Assembly (NCBI GenBank): GCA_035771175.1
Contig: CM069593.1
Coordinates: forward strand, 43,151,741-43,215,740
DNA length: 64,000 bases
Source of the DNA: Paratinospora sagittata
Lineage: Eukaryota; Streptophyta; Magnoliopsida; Ranunculales; Menispermaceae
Direction of reading: 5' to 3'
Positions 46,215-57,983 of the stretch are shown here, piece by piece. The notes under the pieces were generated by a model that was not told the origin of the DNA, did no database searches, and saw only the letters and a list, made by a program, of their open reading frames with translations. How positions within the stretch are numbered: the stretch's first letter is position 1; each line of letters opens with the position of its first letter. Made by a program: the position numbers and the translations under genes.

Positions 46215-49161
46215 TCACCACATTTTTATGCATGGTTGCATATTAACTCTTATTTTCCTTCGATACGGTCGAGGATGGTACCGGATTCGTGGTCTTGTGT
46301 CGGGAGCTTTGTCTTCATTAGAGTTCTTCTTTTCTAGGAGTTCATGGAAATCAAAGAACTTTACACTCCTTTGCTTCTTTGCTGTGTGCCATAAGTACCC
46401 ATTAGATTGACTCCAAAAGATTTATAAAGTGAGAAGGAAAATGTGGAGGAAGAAGAAACATGAAGGGCAGGTAGTAATTACCATTTTCAGCTTTTTGATA
46501 ATCTTCATATAATTTCCTCTTGGAACCTTCAATCTTCTGTAGAATTAAGTTCTCATCATCGTGGTGTTCATCCTAAATCATCATATTGGGGAGAGGGATT
46601 TGAGTGATGGATAGAATGTATATGGTAGTGTTTGGACTAAAAATAAGAGAGATTAATTGTAATCATTATAATATATACTTACTTGTTTATCAGGAATTGG
46701 GACACTGAAGCAAGACACATGTTTCTGCAACTCTATTTTATTGTTCTTCGTGTTATCTGAAGCAACCAATAATGGTATGTAGAATTAATTTAGATAGTTC
46801 AATGTTAAGACAAGGTAGAAGGTTGAAAGAAAAGCAACATGTTTGAGTCACTGTTACCTCCTGTGGTTGCAGAAGCCTCCAACTCCAACCATTTGTCTAC
46901 TAGTTTTTTCCACTCCCTGCAAATTAAATGTAAATTATAATTATAGATTCATAAATTTCAAAGTTTATCAAGAAGAAAGTGTTACTTGGAAGTTTACTAA
47001 TTCCATACTTGATGAGACTGTTGGAAAAGTGACGGAGTTTCTTCGATTTGAACGTCTTTCTGATAGAATTTACAGTGTACCCAATCATAGTTTCCTGAGG
47101 AAGACAAATTATATATATAACTGACCTATCTGTTAAACTGCTTTCAATTAGTTTTAAGGAATAGACGAAAACCTCAAGAATTTGCTTGGAGTCTACTATC
47201 TTTTGAAGCTTTCTCAGTGATTCCAACACTTCGGGTTCAGTCTGCAATAATTTAAACAAAAACAACCAACCACCAACCATATATTACATGTAAAGAAATC
47301 ATACAACATTAGAAATGTATTATAGACACGAAATATAATGATTAAGAGTGGCATCTATATTACTTTGTTCAAAAAGAAAAAAAACCTGCAAATGATGGTT
47401 GGAGAGAATATTCTTCAAGGACAGAATGTCTTCTTTCTTCTGGCACTCCAAGTCTACATGATTGATATGGCCTTCGGGTTTCTTTTGTACATCTTCTTGA
47501 ATGACAGTCTCCTTTGGGAGTTCTGCTTGCAGTTCAGTGGCCTCATTGATTTTTTGTTTCTTTGCTGTATATGTACATAAAGTAAGAATATGTCAATACT
47601 CTAATGCATAATATATAGAGTATTGAATTAAACTTTACCAAGTGAAGAAAGTCAAAAGAAGACAAACTAACCATTTGCTGCAGCTGTCAATGTGTGATGG
47701 CCCTCTTGAGATTTTCTTTTGGAATTCTCATATTCGAATCCATCAGTGCACTTGGTTTCCTACAAATTTTGGGGATGATCATTAGATGAATTTGAACTTT
47801 CATTTATATAAGTAATACTTAATAAACGAGCTCATACTAATTATACTTCATTCTTTACTTAATTAATGCTTACTTGCTTAGTAGGAAGAGTACTAGAGGT
47901 CTTGGTATTTCTGATGGCAAATATCCTCCTTTTTGAAGTAGTAGCAATGTGCTTGAAAGCAAATTCTTGCACAGTTGACACAACAGAATGCTCCTTTTCC
48001 TTCTGGGTATTCTGAGATGTAGAAATAGAATTCAATATGTAAATGCTAATTAGGTAGAGCTATTAAATAATTGTTCAATTGAGAACATATATATATTTGT
48101 ACCTGATCATCCAAGTGAGAATTATGGTTTTGATGCCCCTCTTGAGATTTTGTTTTGGAATTCTCAAATTTCAGCCCAGTGAAGTTTTCATCAGTGGACT
48201 TTGCCTACAAATTGTGGGGATGATAGTGAGATGGGTGTTTAGTTAATTAATACCCATCCTCTATTTAATTAATACTTACTTGCTTAATAGAAAGAATAGA
48301 ATTCCTAATGATGAATGCCCTGTTCTTCTGTGACTTTGGTTCAGTAACTTTCGTGGTATTGGAATTTCCTTTTCCTAGTTTGTCATCGGGTAGACAAATT
48401 AATGCTAACTAGCTAAAACTGTTAAATAAGTGTTCAGTGATTATATTTTGTACTTACCAGGTTGATCATTATTAGTAGTAGTGGCAGCAGCACTAACGTT
48501 CACTACTCTCTCATATAGCATTTTGCACCATCCACTGATATTTCAAATTCAAGGGAAAATAATTAATTATTTTGAATCAAACTAAGATAAACATGATTGC
48601 ATGCATATGTAGTAACTAATTAACTTGGAACTAAAATAATAAAGAGATATTGGTAGAATTTTGCATATATTTACTTGATGATATTGCTGGCAAGGTAACG
48701 AACTTGTTTCGATTTGGATGTACATTTGATATAATCAACAGTACGTCCAATTGTAGTTTCCTGTAGAGATAAATTTATGTATTTTAACTAACTAAACTTT
48801 TCACCAAGTCTCTTAGTTTTTCACTAGAGATTTCTCTATTTTACTATTTTCAATACCACCAATAAACTAATGTCGACAAGGATTAAAACCTTTAGATATT
48901 GCTTGGAGACTTCCATCTTTTCAAGCTTTCGTAATAATTCTACCAACTTTGTTTCAGACTGCAATATTTAATGCAAATAACCATTACAACAACGATAATC
49001 ATTTAGTTGCCAACTATAATATTTTATTAATCGAAGAAATAAAAGAAGTTAAATGACGCAAAAGTTAAAAGAGTTTAGGGTTTATAGGGTTAGGGTTTAA
49101 AATTTTAAACCTGAAGATGATTAGAGAGAAGATATTGGATGGTGAAAATATCTGGATTCAT
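46215..49161 (-). CDS. MED26-like protein with two TFIIS-N (LW) domains, copy 2
   Basis: Mirror image of copy 1 with the same 15 exons and all splice sites kept; ATG at 49161-49159, stop at 46217-46215. I checked each exon and found no frameshift or stop, so a 476-residue product is predicted. I noticed seven replacements against copy 1 (exon 2 Q to K; exon 10 A to V; exon 11 S to F and N to S; exon 13 Q to K; exon 14 D to H; exon 15 Q to E) and one silent change, mostly in the second half. Its TATA-like box, C/T-rich leader and teloboxes are retained, but upstream DNA beyond about 430 bases differs because of the deletion at 49590. It faces copy 1 convergently, with 28 kb of transposons between. 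The family call rests on the same motifs as copy 1. Confidence 0.85.
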
Positions 49162-49567
49162 GATATTAATTCTCCTCAGGTAAAAATGTGTTGATTATTA
49201 ATTGAAGAAGATGGGATTGGTGATGAAGAGAGCAGAGATCAGAGAAAGAGAGAAAGAGAGAAAGAGAGAAAGCAAGGAATGGAAGGAAGAGCAGATTTGT
49301 AACTAATCGATGATAATACTCAATTACCTCTACTCACCTAATCATTTATAGTTAAAAAAATAAATGTGATAACGGTTAAAAACTACAACCTTCCTCAATA
49401 ACTTGAATAACTTGCCGTGTACGTTTTCAACTGTCAAGTGCGCTCTACATAGATAACTGGGCTTGGGTTTCACATGGAAATGGTTTGGGCTTTTCTTTTC
49501 TTGCATTATCGAATTTCCAAACTTATGTACAACAAAAAATAATAGTTGAAGCCTTTATTTCTATCAC

Positions 49568-49592
49568 CTTGATCGGCGACGTTCTCGTCGCT
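49568..49592 (-). pseudogene. Last 25 bases of the KTF1-like exon
   Basis: It matches 14393-14417 in reverse, including the splice donor. The start codon and the first 153 bases of the exon, plus about 1 kb upstream, are deleted, so this copy cannot be translated from its own start. Confidence 0.88.
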
Positions 49593-50212
49593 AAAAATAT
49601 GTCAAACTTTTTTTTTTCTTATTTAAATTACAGCATTTCAGAGGGCCATGCTCACCAATACCATATTAAGGCTCTTGTGGCATATATAAGCTCACAACTA
49701 ATGATGGGAATAATCTCAAATAATATCATAGAAAGATGTGTGCATGCCTTTCTTTTCAGAATGTTACTCTTTTAGTACATCAGGGAGGCATCTTTTAATT
49801 ACTCCTTGATAGAGTGTATAATAGTTATATAACTTGTGACTTTTCCTTGTGCTTTAATGTTTAAAAATGTTTAATTCTTAGATTTTGATTATGTTTTGTA
49901 TTTTGTGAAGTAGATTGAAGTATTGCATCAAAATGAGGTTGGAATCGAATACTTAACATGATTTGAGTGAAGTCATAAATTTTGGAGAAAATTTGGAGCT
50001 CAAGACTGTGAATGATCCAGAAGAGGTTTTTGCTTAAGGCGCGGGCTTGTTCTATTTATCCAGTGCGTGCAGAGTTGAGTTCGTTCGATAGAGCGTGGGC
50101 GTGCTTTACCATTCCATACAATTCCTATTTTTGGTCGTGATTTCTTGAGGAAAAGATGTAGTTGATAGCTGGAAGAGTTTTTAATTAAGGCTATCTTTAG
50201 TTTTTAATTAAG
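49590..50212 (-). other. Segment X, second copy
   Basis: Reverse match to 12656-13255, plus about 27 bases missing from that copy. It starts at GCTAAAAATATG, exactly where the KTF1-like exon remnant ends. Confidence 0.7.
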
Positions 50213-50284
50213 GCCGTGATTTCATTGTTTTTCGTGTTATTTGAAGCAACCAATAATGGCATGTAGAATTAATTTAGATAGTTC
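50213..50284 (-). pseudogene. Fragment of the MED26-like gene (exon 13 start / intron 12)
   Basis: Same fragment as 12589-12655, in reverse. It ends with AGTTC (50280-50284), the target duplication shared with 26690-26694. Confidence 0.85.
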
Positions 50285-51460
50285 TGTGACTGTATGGTGG
50301 CAAAAATCACTAAAAAACAGGTTTCAAAATAATCAACTAGTTTAGTCTCCAGTCTAAGTGGTGGAGTCACAATGGTCTCGCTTAAATACCACTCTTCTAG
50401 AGCAATAAGCTGCCTCCCGTTCACTATTTAAAGGTATCAGGTACAAGATTATATCTAGTTAAACTAGATCAATTACTATTTCAGTAGAGTAACGACGTAG
50501 ATTGAGGCTAGAGTGTAACTCTATGTCTTTAAGACAATTATGTCCTGCTTAGGTGCTCACGGTATATGACACTTGTCTCTAAGGATACAACAATCTCCTT
50601 CTTGTGACAACAACACTTCAACCCATAAGAATAATCGAACGAAAATTGGTTATACTCACTCACAAAAGAATGCTAAAAGCAGAGAAGAGAAGAAAATTCA
50701 TAGATTTTGAAATTTTCTAGGATGATTTTCTGAGTTCTGGAAGGCTCTATTTAGAGGCAAATCTTGGATGTACATGGTGCGTGTTTCTACACCGTTGGAT
50801 CGAGTCTGATCGATTTAGGCGCAATCTAACGATTCACAGCTCGTCGCAACCGACCCCGTATCGTTGGATCGCGGTCGATCCAATCGGTCGCGATCTAATG
50901 GCCTTTATCAGCGCATCCGATCCCACACCGACGGATCTTCGTACATCGCACCTAGACAAATAACTACATTCATCGTATCTAGACGTTCCAGATCCGATCT
51001 TACGCGGACGCATCTCATCCGTCTGATCAAAGATCGGCGATGTGTACGTGCGAAGTGCAAAGTGTTGTGCGCCCAATGCGCCCTAAGACGCCCAATCGCC
51101 CTCACACATGCGTGCGCGAGCATTACCCCTGAGCCTTCATTGTGTGTGTGTGTTAGCTGAAAATTCAAGTGTAGTATTATAGTTATACTTATAAGTAAAT
51201 AATTAGAACTTTGTCTTTCCCATGTGGGACTAAAAGATTGTTTTTAAATATTATCACTTTACGCATATCAAGTAGGCTACTTTAGACTCAATTTCTCATT
51301 CATATATAAATGGATATAGCTAAATACTTATATATTCTTAATCTTCACATATCAAAGATTAATAATTAACTTGGATCCACCCAAAATCACTTGTGGGCCC
51401 CACTTTAATATTTATCTGAAAATGGTGAAAAACCATATTTTATTTGCTCATTTTCCAACA
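50285..51460 (-). mobile_element. copia 3' LTR, complete (1176 bp)
   Basis: Plus-strand edges are TGTGACTGTATGG and TTTTCCAACA. It is followed by the polypurine tract and 3' region of a copia element to 52020, where a gypsy-1 LTR interrupts. A GATC-rich segment at 50800-51010 includes the hairpin TTGGATCG/CGATCCAA at 50864-50883. Short frames here are not genes. Confidence 0.9.
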
Positions 51461-52020
51461 ATCCCTCACATGAATGAAAATTGAACTAATTGCGCTTTCT
51501 ATCATCCCCCACATAAATGGATTTTTGATGTAATTTTGAAAAAAAAAGTTAATGCAGACACTAGAGAGAGTACTAGTGGAACGAGTTGCATCGAAATAGG
51601 TAACTTGTGGCTTTGAACCTTCCCTAGTGAAACACTATTCAATTTGCTAGCTAATCAGCGAACACAATGTCTTGAACTGTTCAGCCGTTGATGCAAACCA
51701 AGACATTAATGTACACACAACAATTTTGGTTCTCACGGTTGTGCTCATTTTGGCCCTAAACAACTCCTGGATTCATGAGTGCTTTAGAAAATTCAAGCCT
51801 TAAAATCCTCATATAATTGGCCCAGTCCTATTAAGAGTATCCCTGCTATACCCCACATAATTAATATGTCGTAGGAATCATTAAAAACAATGCTTATCCT
51901 TACTCATTTTACAGGCAGAACTATTGTATCATAAGAATGGGTAGTAGTGTGATTTTCCTTAGTGCTACACCAGATTTCATAATTTAGTTGTCCCTTTTGA
52001 ACCTAGTTCTTGGGATCACT
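51461..52020 (-). other. copia 3' region, cut by the gypsy-1 LTR
   Basis: Matches 37073-37632. It ends CTTGGGATCACT at the start of the gypsy-1 LTR. Confidence 0.75.
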
Positions 52021-52769
52021 TGTAATACCCTGTATTTCACAAAAAAAAAAAATTGGGCATACGTGCCCGGAAGTCCAGGAAAGCCGCCTGGAAGTCCAGG
52101 CACATGCCCGGAAGTCCAGGCAAGCCGCCTGGAAGTCCAGGCACATGCCCGGAAGTTCAAGCAACCTGCCCGAAGGTCCAGGCACATGCCTGGAAGTCCA
52201 GGCAACCTGCCCGAAAGTACAGGCACATGCCCGGAAGTCCAGGCAACCCGCCCGGAAGTCCAGGCAACCCGCCCGGAAGTCCAGCCACATGCCCGGAAGT
52301 CCAGGCAGCCCGCCTGGACTTGCAGGCTCCAAAACATATAAACCAACCCCCCCTCTCCATTTTTCACACCAAATTCACTCCAAATTGTGATTTTTCCTCC
52401 TCTTTTCACTCATTTTGAGTTTTTAGTCTTTTGAGACTCTGTTCGAGACTCTCGGTGTAGTGCGACGAAGTTCTGTCTGGAGGAAAGCTCCAGATCTGAA
52501 AAAGAAGAAGTTCTTATCTGAAGGTGGGGAACGAAACATAGGTTTGCGTGTTTTATAACTTTTATTAAAGTTTACATTCAGTTATTATTATATCTACTAT
52601 TCATTTACACTGCGTTATGTCATATAATGTTTATACTGTCGCACTTATACCTGTACACTTGGAATTCACGTATTATACTGTTATAATGCCGGATTTGTGG
52701 TCAATCTGACTCAACTAGACTCGGTCTTGTCCTCAGTAACTTTAAATAGTGAACGGGAGGCAGCGGGCT
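52021..52769 (+). mobile_element. gypsy-1 LTR, first half
   Basis: It starts TGTAATACCCTG and follows the 61332 LTR as far as GGGAGGCAGCGG, where LTR-2 begins at 52770. The rest of this LTR is missing. Confidence 0.87.
52064..52325 (+). repeat. U3 tandem array, 12 units of GAAGTCCAGGC type
   Basis: Units of 20-22 bases built on GCCCGGAAGTCCAGGCACAT; spacer ends alternate between ACAT and AACCY/AAGCC, giving a partly 41-base higher-order period. Both strands are open across much of the array, producing several spurious frames. Confidence 0.95.
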
Positions 52770-55576
52770 TGTGACGCCCCGAAAATTATTTCATCTAGCC
52801 CATAACCCAATTGCATTTTTTGCCCAAACTCTATGTGTTGTCTTGATATGTTTGGTGTTTGTTTGATGATTGTTTAATGTTTGTATAGTTGATGCTTGAT
52901 AATGTATATAAATATATGTATCATAAATTGTATATGAGTCATGTTAAATTAAAGTATAATGCATATGTTATGATTTATGCATGGGCTCATTAAACCATGA
53001 ATTGATATGGGTTAGGATTGATTGAATAAAAGGATAAATGAAATTGAAAATTTGGTGTATTAAATGGATTGGACATTTAAAATACATGTGGTTGGTATGG
53101 GTAGTATGAGACCAACACATGTGAAGGTTGGTGCATGAAAGTGGACAAGTGTCCAATGCCCACTTCTCTTCTTCAAGGAAGTGCTAGAATGAGTGGAGGG
53201 AATCAAGGAGAGAATCAAGGAGAGAATTAAGGAGAGAATCAAGGAGGGAATCAAGGAAGTGCTAGAAAGAGGTGAGTGGAGAGAAAGAAAAGAAGAGAAA
53301 GGAAAGAAGAAGAGAAGGAAGGAGAGAGTTGCAGGAGGAAGATCCCTGCGACATTTCCATCAAAGTGGTGGATCTTTGGAATATAGGGTCAGATTGAGCT
53401 CAAATTATTTCAGCACGTTCGTAGCTTATGGTTCTTCATTCTGTCGGTGGAGATCTTGATCAGAGGTTTCGTCTAAGAGATCTAACCTCTCAAACAAAGC
53501 TGGTCGGAAAGTCTGGATTTCTCGCACCGTTTCGCTCAAACTTATTGAACTCCTACATCTACCGTTAGATGGTTATCAAATTTTGGTATGTAGTGTACAA
53601 CTGATATGTCTACATTCTATATGGTGACGATCTTAATTAGAGGCTTTGTCTAAGAGATATAACCTCTCAAACAAAGCTGATAGGAATTTCTGGGTTTCTC
53701 GTGCCATTTCGGTCAAACTTGTAGATCTCCTCAATCTACCGTTGGATGGATATAAAATTTTGGCATGTAGTTTATGACAGATATATATGTATTCTGAACG
53801 GTTGAGATGTTTATAAATTTAGTATTTTGTGTGATATAGCCATCTGAGTTTGGGTATTTGCAGCAGGAAAGGAGAAACTGTCTGATTATATACTTGTTCA
53901 TCAAAGATACATATCTTTTCGGTCCACCGTTGGATTGGGCTGATGTTTGGACAGAAGGTTTGTTTCTTCACATAATTCAATATATACGGTTGATTTTGTG
54001 ATTACTTATTTCTATTGGTAGATTAATACATCTGAACAGAATATTAAATGAAGAATTGGTAAGGTGCTTGTATTGGACCTAAATTTAGAATATGAACTTA
54101 GACATTTCCAAATAGCTTGCATGTCAACTATGTTGACCCTAGTTGCCATTGTTGATGAACCTATGATGCAAAATCAGTGATATACATGGCTGAACATGGT
54201 GACCTAGTGTAAATCGACAATATGGCCTAAGCATGGAAAATTTCATATTTTAGGGCTTTTGATGTTTTTGGCCTAAAATCATTGAATTGATGCAACTTAT
54301 GTTTAATTAAGCATGATTAGAGTTGATTATGCTACTGATTTGGTGGTTGTGACCATATCATGGGTTAGGCCTACTTGTGATCAAGTGACCAAATTTGGGC
54401 ATGTTTATGCCTAAGGAATTGAAAATCAGTATTTTTGATTAATAGAATGGTTTATGTATGAGAACTATGCATTAGAGGCCTAAGTCATGTGATTTGAGTT
54501 GAATGATGGGATTAGATGGGATTTAGGCCTATTGTTTATATGTGGGCTGATTTAGGGTTGATGTGTAATGTCTATGTGATTGAGCATAGAAATTGATGTA
54601 TGGTAGGATATTGATGTATGTTTCAGGATCTTGATTGGGTTCATTCGGTTTGGTGGTCGTGTGTGGTTAAATACTCTCGCGAGGCTTGGTTGTGAGTATA
54701 CTTCATTTATGATTATATCTTTTATGTCATCATATCACTTATATATATTGTATCTTGAAAGCATGAATGTGTTCTAATGTTTTGAATGATGCATTGATTT
54801 GAGAAAACCTTATGACTTTGGTTGGACCCATCTATCTGGCTAATAGGGGGACTTAACATTGTCATAAGAGGGTTTTAGGAAAGAAAATGATTGGGATCAA
54901 CGGCACGGTGAAATAGACGTGTACTAGTAACCCAAATAAACATGATTGGGATCAACGGCACGGTGAAATAGACGTGTACTAGTAACCCAAGGCATGTGGA
55001 ATGTGGATCCAAATTGATAAACTTTTACTTGCATCGAACTTATTATAAATGCTTGATATCTATATGTTATGAGCTTTTAATCATGCTACACATTGACATG
55101 CATACATGATATTTATTGATGAGTATTGATAACATATTTGAATTCTATTCACTGGGCATCGTTGGCTCACCCTCATTTTCCTCTTTCAGGTCCTTCTGTC
55201 CCGAATAAGGGCAAAGGAGTAGTCATATCTTGAGGGCCTTGCCTGCGAGAGAATCCAAGGCCTCGATGTGAGTTGAGAGGCATTTTGATTGAATTGTGTT
55301 TTAAATTATGAAGTACTATATTTTGGATTATGTAATTATAACACTTACCACATTGTAGTATGGGTGAGTTGGGACTTGTTAGGTAGACTATGTTGGCATA
55401 TGACGATTTTATTTGTACCCACAATTTTGGACTTTATGAGTATGTCAATTTTAATGGACTGTAGGGATTATGATTATTATTTATGGTTCATTTTTTTTTA
55501 TGGATTATCTCTTGTCTTGGATGATTAATACGGTGGGTAGTTTTGTTTAATACCTTTTGATATCATATCGTTGTTT
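52770..55576 (+). mobile_element. LTR-2, plus copy, 3' truncated
   Basis: It starts TGTGACGCCCCG and matches 2265-5213 in reverse, ending near 55576 without the final GCCACA. It carries the AATCAAGGAGAG repeat (53196-53258) and a 55 bp tandem duplication (54887-54990). No gag or pol is present. Segment X follows immediately. Confidence 0.82.
54887..54990. repeat. 55 bp tandem duplication in LTR-2
   Basis: ATGATTGGGATCAACGGCAC starts at 54887 and again at 54942. The other LTR-2 copy has a single unit (about 2980-3045). Confidence 0.9.
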
Positions 55577-56204
55577 GCTAAAAATATGTCAAACTTTTTT
55601 TTTTCTTATTTAAATTACAGCATTTCAGAGGGCCATGCTCACCAATACCATATTAAGGCTCTTGTGGCATATATAAGCTCACAACTAATGATGGGAATAA
55701 TCTCAAATAATATCATAGAAAGATGTGTGCATGCCTTTCTTTTCAGAATGTTATTCTTTTAGTACATCAGAGAGGCATCTTTTAATTACTCCTTGATAGA
55801 GTGTATAGAAGCTATATAACTTGTGACTTTTCCTTGTGCTTTAATGTTTAAAAATGTTTAATTCTTAGATTTTGATTATGTTTTCTATTTTATGAAGTAG
55901 ATTGAAGAATTGCATCAAAATGAGGTTGGAATCGAATACTTAACATGATTTGAGTGAAGTCATAAATTTTGAAGAAAATTTGGAGCTCAAGACTGTGAAT
56001 GATCCAGAAGAGGTTTTTGCTTAAGGCGCGGGCGCGTTCTATTTATCCAGTGTGTGCAGAGTTGAGTTCGTTCGATAGAGCGTGGACGTGCTTTACCATT
56101 CCATACAATTCCTATTTTTGGCCGTGATTTCTTGAGGAAAAGATGTAGTTGATAGCTGGAAGAGTTTTTAATTAAGGTTATCTTTAGTTTTTAATTAAGG
56201 CCGT
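55577..56204 (-). other. Segment X, third copy
   Basis: Close match to 49590-50212 in the same orientation. Its left edge is the junction with truncated LTR-2. Confidence 0.7.
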
Positions 56205-56271
56205 GATTTCATTGTTTTTCGTGTTATTTGAAGCAACCAATAATAGCATGTAGAATTAATTTAGATAGTTT
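56205..56271 (-). pseudogene. Fragment of the MED26-like gene, third copy
   Basis: As 50213-50284, ending AGTTT instead of AGTTC before the copia LTR. Confidence 0.82.
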
Positions 56272-57423
56272 TGTGACTGTATGGTGGCAATAATCACTAA
56301 AAAACAGGTTTCAAAATAATCAACTAGATTAGTCTCCAGTCTAAGTGGTGGAGTCACAATGGTCTCGCTTAAATACCACTCTTCTAGAGCAATAAGCTGC
56401 CTCCCGTTCACTATTTAAAGGTATCAGGTACAAGATTATATCTAGTTAAACTAGATCAATTACTATTTTAGTAGAGTAATGAGGTAGATTGAGGCTAGAG
56501 TGTAACTCTATGTCTTTAAGACAATTATGTCCTGCTTAGGTGCTCACGGTATATGACACTTGTCTCTAAGGATACAACAATCTCCTTCTTGTGACAACAA
56601 CACTTCAACCCACAAGAATAATCGAACGAAAATTGGTTGTACTCACTCACAAAAAAATGCTAAAAGCAGAGAAGAGAAGAAAATTCATAGATTTTGAAAT
56701 TTTCTAGGATGATTTTCTGAGTTCTGGAATGCTCTATTTAGAGGCAAATCTTGGCTGTACATGGTGTGTGTTTCTACACCGTTGGATCGAGTCTGATCGA
56801 TTTAGGCGCAATCTAACGATTCACAGCTCGTCGCAACTGACCCCGTATCGTTGGATCGCGGTCGATCCAATCGGTCGCGATCTAATGGTCTTTATCAGCG
56901 CATCCGATCCCACACCGACGGATCTTCGTACATCGCACCTAGACAAATAACTACATTCATCGTATCTAGACGTTCCAGATTCGATCTTACGCGGACGCAT
57001 CTCATCCGTCTGATCAAAGATCGGCGATGTGTACGTGCGAAGTGCAAAGTGTTGTGCGCCCAATGCGCCCTAAGACGCCCAATCGCCCTCACACATGCGT
57101 GCGCGAGCATTACCCCTGAGCCTTCATTGTGTGTGTGTGTTATAGTTATACTTATAAGTAAATAATTAGAACTTTGTCTTTCCCATGTGGGACTAAAAGA
57201 TTGTTTTTAAATATTACCACTTTACGCATATCAAGTAGGCTACTTTAGACTCAATTTCTCATTCATATATAAATGGATATAGCTAAATACTTATATATTC
57301 TTAATCTTCACATATCAAAGATTAATAATTAACTTGGATCCACCCAAAATCACTTGTGGGCCCCACTTTAATATTTATCTGAAAATGGTGAAAAACCATA
57401 TTTTATTTGCTCATTTTCCAACA
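56272..57423 (-). mobile_element. copia 3' LTR, third copy
   Basis: Edges TGTGACTG and TTTTCCAACA; about 24 bases are missing near 57140 compared with 50285-51460. The internal copia sequence continues at 57424-57983, is interrupted by gypsy-1, and resumes at 62818. Confidence 0.9.
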
Positions 57424-57983
57424 ATCCCCCACATGAATGGAAAACTGAACTAATTGCACTTTTTATCATCCCCCACATAAATGGATTTTTGATGTAATTT
57501 TGAAAAAAAAATTAATGCAGACACTAGAGAGAGTACTAGTGGAACGAGTTGCATCGAAATAGGTAACTTGTGGCTTTGAACCTTCCCTAGTGAAACACTA
57601 TTGAATTTGCTAGCTAATCAGCGAACACAATGTCTTGAACTGTTCAGCCGTTGATGCAAACCAAGACATTAATGTACACACAACAATTTTGGTTCTCATG
57701 GTTGTGCTCATTTTGGCCCTAAACAACTCCTGGATTCATGAGTGCTTTAGAGAATTCAAGCCTTAAAATTCTCATATAATTGGCCCAGTCCTATTAAGAG
57801 TATCCCTGCTATACCCCACATAATTAATATGTCATACGAATCATTAAAAACAATGCTTATCCTTACTCATTTTACAGGCATAACTATTGTATCATAAGAA
57901 TGGGTAGTAGTGTGATTTTCCTTAGTGCTACACCAGATTTCATAATTTAGTTGTCCCTTTTGAACCTAGTTCTTGGGATCTCT

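Larger units (their letters stand above)
49590..52769. repeat. Tandem direct duplication, unit 1
   Basis: Matches 55577-58638 in order: segment X, gene fragment, copia LTR and 3' region, and the gypsy-1 LTR start. The offset is 5987 at the left and 5963 at the right; the change is explained by a deletion of about 24 bases near 57140 in unit 2. Confidence 0.9.

Noticed and set aside
49590..50284. Helitron end at CTAAAAATATG
   Set aside because: There is no CTRR terminus with a preceding hairpin, and no 5' TC end with an A/T target in the right orientation.
52053..52418. Overlapping long frames on both strands (up to 141 residues) across the tandem array
   Set aside because: They are periodic translations of a 20-22 bp repeat, open in several frames on both strands. 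No gene is implied.
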